Assembly (NCBI RefSeq): GCF_000711245.1
Contig: NZ_JOMH01000001.1
Span: forward strand, 1,916,830-1,980,829
Origin: Polycyclovorans algicola TG408
Lineage (GTDB): Bacteria; Pseudomonadota; Gammaproteobacteria; Nevskiales; Nevskiaceae
DNA length: 64,000 nt
Reading direction: 5' to 3'
Shown: positions 59,950-64,000 of the stretch, one piece after another
Layout: the number at the start of each line of letters is the position of its first letter
Numbering within the stretch: the first letter of the stretch is position 1
Notes under the pieces: model-generated
Told to the model about the DNA's origin: nothing
Seen by the model: only the letters and a program-made list of their open reading frames with translations
The model's database searches: none
Made by a program: the position numbers and the translations under genes

Positions 59950-61578
59950 ATGCAAGCTGAGACCCGCTGGGCGCTGGCACAACTCAACCTCTGGGTCGGG
60001 GATGTGGCTGGCAATGTCGACAAGATCATTCAATTCGCCACCGAGGCGCGTGACCGCCACGGCGCCAGCCTGTTGTTGTGCCCGGAATTGGCGCTGCTCG
60101 GCTATCCGCCCGACGACCTGTTGCTGCGCCGGGGGTTGCCGGCGCTGATTGCAGAAGGTCTGCAGCGCCTGCAGGACAGCGTGCACGGCATCACGGTGGT
60201 GGTCGGTGGCCCATCCTATGAAGGGGAGCGGCTGTTCAACGCCGCATGGGTGCTGCGTGATGGACAGCGTCTGGCCACCTATCGCAAGCAGCACCTGCCC
60301 AACTATGGCGTGTTCGACGAGCGCCGTCATTTCGCGTCCGGGGATGCGGCCTGTGTCTTCGAACAGGACGGCTTTCGCGTGGCCGTGACCATCTGCGAAG
60401 ACATTTGGACGACCGAGGCCTGCGCCCAGGCGCGCGCCGCCGGTGCCGAGGTGATCCTGACGCTCAATGCCTCGCCATTCGAGCAGGGCAAGGCGGCTGC
60501 GCGTTTGAGTGTGGCGCGTCAGCGCGTCGCCGAAACCGGCCTGCCGCTGGTCTATCTCAACGCCGTCGGCGGTCAGGATGAAGTGGTCTTCGACGGCAAC
60601 GCTTTCGCGCTGGGCGCTGACGGACAGGTGACGGCCCAGGCGCGACCCTTCGTTGAAGAAGTGACCCCCCTGCAGGTGCGCCGTGACGCGGAGGGCCGCG
60701 TGACCTGCCACGGTGAATCTCACCCGGCACCGGGTGACGATGCCCTGCTGTACAGCGCCCTGGTCCAGGCCACCCGCGATTACGTGAATCGCAACGGGTT
60801 CCCGGGTGCACTGCTGGGCATGTCAGGGGGGATTGACTCTGCGCTGGTGGCGGCCATCGCCACGGATGCCCTGGGGGCCTCGCGTGTCTGGGGGGTGTCG
60901 ATGCCATCGCGCTACACGCTGGACATGTCGAATGACGACGCACGAATCGAGGCCGAGGCGCTGGGTATCCGTTACGACCGCATCGCCATTGAGCCGGCCT
61001 TCGAGGCCTTCACCGATCTTCTGGCGCCGCTGTTTGATGAGCGCGCCGCGGACGTGACCGAAGAAAACCTGCAGTCACGCTGTCGTGGCGCATTGCTGAT
61101 GGCGCTGTCGAACAAGTTCGGCCACATGGTGCTGCCCACCGGTAACAAGTCGGAGATGGCAGTGGGCTACGCCACGCTTTACGGCGACATGTGCGGTGGC
61201 TTTGCGCCGCTCAAGGACGTCTACAAGCAGCAGGTCTACGCGCTGGCGCGCTACCGCAACACCCTGGGTGAGGTGATTCCCGAGCGGGTGCTAACCCGCG
61301 CGCCTAGCGCCGAGTTGCGCGCCGACCAACGTGATGACGATTCACTGCCGCCCTACGAGGTGCTTGACGCGATTTTGCAGCGCTACGTGGAGGCGCAGCG
61401 TTCGATTCCCGACCTGATTCACGAGGGCTTCGACGAGGCCGACGTGCGCCGCGTGGTGAGTCTGGTGCGCCGCTCGGAGTACAAGCGTCGCCAGTCTGCA
61501 CCGGGACCCAAAGTCACGGGCCGGGCGTTCGGCCGTGAGCGGCGCTATCCGATCACGGCGCTCTACGGCGATATTTGA
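59950..61578 (+). CDS. nadE: Glutamine-dependent NAD+ synthetase
   Basis: A 542-residue two-domain enzyme. The N-terminal nitrilase-type glutaminase has LCPELALLGYPPDDLLLR (Glu), KQHLPNYGVFDE (Lys) and TICEDIW (catalytic Cys). The C-terminal synthetase has the pyrophosphatase loop LGMSGGIDSALVAAIATDALG. It amidates nicotinate adenine dinucleotide. The ATG at 59950 has TCTGGAG nine bases upstream; the TTG earlier in frame is unlikely. Confidence 0.96.
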   Translation: MQAETRWALAQLNLWVGDVAGNVDKIIQFATEARDRHGASLLLCPELALLGYPPDDLLLRRGLPALIAEGLQRLQDSVHGITVVVGGPSYEGERLFNAAWVLRDGQRLATYRKQHLPNYGVFDERRHFASGDAACVFEQDGFRVAVTICEDIWTTEACAQARAAGAEVILTLNASPFEQGKAAARLSVARQRVAETGLPLVYLNAVGGQDEVVFDGNAFALGADGQVTAQARPFVEEVTPLQVRRDAEGRVTCHGESHPAPGDDALLYSALVQATRDYVNRNGFPGALLGMSGGIDSALVAAIATDALGASRVWGVSMPSRYTLDMSNDDARIEAEALGIRYDRIAIEPAFEAFTDLLAPLFDERAADVTEENLQSRCRGALLMALSNKFGHMVLPTGNKSEMAVGYATLYGDMCGGFAPLKDVYKQQVYALARYRNTLGEVIPERVLTRAPSAELRADQRDDDSLPPYEVLDAILQRYVEAQRSIPDLIHEGFDEADVRRVVSLVRRSEYKRRQSAPGPKVTGRAFGRERRYPITALYGDI

Positions 61579-61615
61579 GGGCAGGGCGCGGCACTAAGTC
61601 GCCGCAGGTGACGCG

Positions 61616-62545
61616 TCAGCCAGTTTCGCCCGGCTCGGCCTCGGTCTCGGCGTCGCCACCGCTCAGCCCAAACCAGCTGCCGATGCGGGTGCCGATTCGT
61701 GCGAAGAAGCCCTGCTCGACCTGCGCCTCGCCCAGGTCGGCAGCGGTGGGCAGATTGTTGCCGCGCAGCAGCCGCTCGGTGGCCAGGGCCTGGTCGGTCA
61801 GCCCGAGGGTGCGCTGGGCGCGTTCCATCAGCGCCAGCGCCTCGGGCACCGAGGGGGTGCCGGGGTAGGTGGCAACGATATGCTCGGCGCGCTTGACCGC
61901 TGCCAGATATGCCCGGCGATCCATGTAAAAGCGCAGTGCGTGCATTTCGTGAGCGGCGATGCGGTTGCGCAGCGCAATCATCCGCTGGCGCGCGTCAGCG
62001 TTGTAGACGCTGTCGGGGAAACGTTGAATCAGCACCGCGTAATCATCAAACGCGCGCCGTGCAAAGCTGACGTCGTCCTGGGTGGTGTCGTAGCCCAGGC
62101 CGGACAAAAAGCCGTCACCGCGTGATTCGTTGATCAGCCCGCGCAGGTACTGCACGTAATCGTTGGCCGGGTGGCGGGGGTTGTCGCGCACGAAACGGTC
62201 CGCAGCGGCGATGGCCGTGTCGGGGTTGAAGGTGCGGTGCAGCGCGTAAATCTGCTCCAGCGAGGCCTGGGTCGAAAACGACGAAAACGGGAACTCGCCA
62301 ATCAAACGGTCGTAGCGGGTCAGGGCGGTCTGAAAGTCACCGTCCTCCATCGCGCCGCGGGCGGCCCGATACAATTGCGCCACGGTCAGGTTTCTCTCGC
62401 GACCGCTTAGCGGTTGGTCGACGGGACCGGCGAACGGGCTGGTCGGCGGCAGCACCGGGTCGGCGTTGTCATCAGGCGTCGAAGCACAAGCACTCAATAG
62501 CGCGAGCGTTGAGATCACCATCAGGCGTTGCAGGCAGGAAATCAT
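61616..62545 (-). CDS. bamD: Outer membrane assembly factor BamD
   Basis: A 309-residue lipoprotein with a short signal (CLQRLMVISTLALLSACAS, lipobox LSAC). TPR-like repeats follow, including VAQLYRAARGAMEDGDFQTALTRYDRLIGEFPFSSFSTQASLEQIYAL and FVRDNPRHPANDYVQYLRGL, matching BamD/YfiO. It acts with BamA in outer membrane protein insertion. It is divergent from rluD, the standard arrangement. The longer in-frame reading overlaps rluD's start and is not supported. Confidence 0.95.
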   Translation of the reverse strand: MISCLQRLMVISTLALLSACASTPDDNADPVLPPTSPFAGPVDQPLSGRERNLTVAQLYRAARGAMEDGDFQTALTRYDRLIGEFPFSSFSTQASLEQIYALHRTFNPDTAIAAADRFVRDNPRHPANDYVQYLRGLINESRGDGFLSGLGYDTTQDDVSFARRAFDDYAVLIQRFPDSVYNADARQRMIALRNRIAAHEMHALRFYMDRRAYLAAVKRAEHIVATYPGTPSVPEALALMERAQRTLGLTDQALATERLLRGNNLPTAADLGEAQVEQGFFARIGTRIGSWFGLSGGDAETEAEPGETG

Positions 62546-62590
62546 GGAAGCCAATCGTTGTGAGCTGCGGATGATCGTCGAGTATAGCCA

Positions 62591-63586
62591 ATGACCGCTG
62601 TCGACCCCGAAGTGGCCGTCGACAGTGACGACGACTTGCTCACCATGCCGGTACCTGCCGAGTTGGGCGGGCAACGACTGGACGTGGTTTGCGCGCGACT
62701 GTTCGACCAATATTCGAGGGCGCGATTGCAGCAATGGATCGTTGAGGGTCGGGTCAAGGTCGATGGTGAAGTGCTGACCCGCTCGCGCGAACTGGTGGTT
62801 GAGGGCGGCCTGATCGAGCTCGATGCCGTGCCGCTACCCGACCACCGCGTCGAGCCGCAGGACATGCCGTTGGAGGTTGTTCACGCCGACGCCGATTTGG
62901 CCGTGATCTTCAAGCCCGCAGGTCTCACCGTGCACCCCGGTGCCGGTCAGCGTGATGGCACCTTGCAAAATGCGCTGCTGCACCATTTTCCGCAGAGCAA
63001 TGCGATTCCACGCGCCGGCATCGTCCACCGGCTCGACAAGGACACCAGTGGTCTTTTGATGGTCGCGCTCACCCTGGAGGCGCATGCGTCGATGGTTGAC
63101 CAGTTGGCGGCGCGCAGCGTGCAGCGCGAGTACGACGCGGTGACCCAGGGGCCGCTGATCGCCGGCGGCACAATTGATGCCCCCATCGGCCGTCACCCGC
63201 GCGAGCGCACCAAAATGGCGGTGGTGCCGCGCGGTGGGCGCGAGGCGGTCACCCACTACCGGGTCGAGCAGCACTTTGGCCACCACAGCCATGTGCGCGT
63301 GCAGCTTGAGACCGGGCGCACCCACCAGATACGGGTGCACTTCGCGCACATCCGTCATCCGCTGGTCGGTGACCTGACTTACGGCGCACACCGGGTGCGT
63401 GGCGGCGGACTGGACGAAGCCTTGCGCGAGCGGCTTGCGGCGTTTGACCGGCAGGCGCTGCACGCGCGGACCCTGGGTTTCGTGCATCCGCGTTCCGGCC
63501 AAGATGTGGTCTGGAGTCGCCCGCCGCCCGCCGACATGCAGGGCCTGCTGGACGCACTGGTTGAGCTCGACCCGCGCGATGACTGA
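62591..63586 (+). CDS. rluD: 23S rRNA pseudouridine synthase RluD
   Basis: A 331-residue RsuA/RluD enzyme. An S4-like RNA-binding part is at the N terminus (LGGQRLDVVCARLFDQYSRARLQQWI), and the catalytic Asp is in HRLDKDTSGLLMVAL near residue 150. It modifies U1911, U1915 and U1917 of 23S rRNA. Its stop overlaps the next gene by eight bases. Confidence 0.96.
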   Translation: MTAVDPEVAVDSDDDLLTMPVPAELGGQRLDVVCARLFDQYSRARLQQWIVEGRVKVDGEVLTRSRELVVEGGLIELDAVPLPDHRVEPQDMPLEVVHADADLAVIFKPAGLTVHPGAGQRDGTLQNALLHHFPQSNAIPRAGIVHRLDKDTSGLLMVALTLEAHASMVDQLAARSVQREYDAVTQGPLIAGGTIDAPIGRHPRERTKMAVVPRGGREAVTHYRVEQHFGHHSHVRVQLETGRTHQIRVHFAHIRHPLVGDLTYGAHRVRGGGLDEALRERLAAFDRQALHARTLGFVHPRSGQDVVWSRPPPADMQGLLDALVELDPRDD

Positions 63587-64000
63587 ACCGTTGCCGGTTT
63601 GGTCGCCGCCGGTCAATTTGCCCTCCGGTATTCGTCTTGTTCAGACCCTGCGCGGCGGCGAGGGCTGGGGCTTCAACCTCGCTGGCCACGTCGGCGCGCC
63701 GGCTGCTGAGGTCGCACGCCACCGCGCCCGCTTGCAGGCCCAACTGACCGGTATCGACCAGATCCAGTGGCTGACGCAGATCCACGGCATTGACGTCGTC
63801 GAGGCGCCCTCGGCTGTCAATGCCGAGGCCGATGCGCAATGGACGACGCAAGCCGGCGTGGCGTGCGTGGTAATGACGGCCGATTGCCTGCCTTTGTTGT
63901 TCTGGCGCGCCGACGCCTCGCTGGTCGGCGCCATTCATGCCGGCTGGCGCGGACTGGCGGCCGGGGTCATCGAGACCACCGTGCGCGCGCTGCCGCCCTC
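63579..64000 (+). CDS. pgeF: Peptidoglycan editing factor / polyphenol oxidase-like PgeF, N-terminal part
   Basis: The frame is open from the ATG at 63579 to the window end. It begins MTEPLPVWSPPVN and shows the multicopper-oxidase-like family marks: WGFNLAGHVG (about 26-35), WLTQIHGIDVVEA (about 66-78), VVMTADCLPLLF (Cys in ADC) and GAIHAGWRGLAAGVIE (His and Arg). The family acts on adenosine/purine nucleosides or laccase-like substrates and follows rluD in gammaproteobacteria. Its ATG overlaps rluD by eight bases; the gene continues past the window. Confidence 0.93.
   Translation, partial: MTEPLPVWSPPVNLPSGIRLVQTLRGGEGWGFNLAGHVGAPAAEVARHRARLQAQLTGIDQIQWLTQIHGIDVVEAPSAVNAEADAQWTTQAGVACVVMTADCLPLLFWRADASLVGAIHAGWRGLAAGVIETTVRALPP

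Overview
The window is a chromosomal segment of a GC-rich gammaproteobacterium. The evidence is a gammaproteobacterial-type rrn operon (16S, tRNA-Ile, tRNA-Ala, 23S, 5S) and gammaproteobacterial gene neighbourhoods: suhB/trmJ, xseB-ispA-dxs, petABC-sspA-sspB, pilS-pilR, bamD/rluD/pgeF, rsmI/lpoA/yraN, parE/parC and a YcgL-family gene. CysI with a DUF934 partner, a PP0621-like protein before pilS, and a glutathione-dependent formaldehyde pathway point towards the Nevskiales/Xanthomonadales/Pseudomonas side of the class. That placement is inference; a 16S search would settle it. Almost everything is housekeeping. The accessory material is a disrupted defence-like gene, one insertion sequence, one miniature element and two copies of a large palindromic repeat.

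Layout: (1) 1-6866: 5' end of suhB, divergent trmJ, then the rrn operon with a stringent-type promoter, boxA-like sites, a small inverted-repeat element downstream of 5S and a strong terminator. (2) 6.9-12.2 kb: formaldehyde detoxification (adhC-fghA) with glutathione-linked genes (a GST, a tandem GST-N/thioredoxin-fold protein, a MAPEG protein) and a few unknowns. (3) 12.2-17.1 kb: PAQR/hemolysin III membrane protein, a saccharopine-dehydrogenase-like reductase, then a lower-GC insert holding an AAA ATPase-DUF4435 (PARIS-like) gene split by an intact IS30-family element. (4) 17.1-22.6 kb: assimilatory sulfite reduction (cysI, DUF934 partner, cysB regulator, divergent cysG) and a secreted nuclease. 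(5) 22.6-31.3 kb: palindromic repeat copy 1, the isoprenoid operon xseB-ispA-dxs, a GNAT-nitrilase fusion, cfa and parE. (6) 31.4-38.0 kb: a small secreted protein, parC, htpX, two lipoproteins and a pair of related helical unknowns. (7) 38-47.3 kb: LuxR-type regulator, dihydroorotase, rsmE, bioA, rsmI, lpoA, yraN and an FAD-linked oxidase. (8) 47.3-57.7 kb: palindromic repeat copy 2, a LapA-domain protein, sspB-sspA, the bc1 complex petABC, a TonB-dependent receptor and the type IV pilus regulators pilR-pilS. (9) 57.8-64.0 kb: sucCD, nadE, bamD, rluD and the 5' end of pgeF.

The most notable observation is the pair of roughly 546-550 bp palindromic elements at about 22605-23154 and 47360-47905. 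Both lie between convergent genes. They share conserved loop sequences, while several stems differ between the copies by compensatory changes, which suggests selection for folded structure. The second is the IS30-interrupted ATPase-DUF4435 gene, whose frame can be rejoined across the insertion. Coordinates of rRNA ends and repeat boundaries are read by eye and may be off by a few bases.
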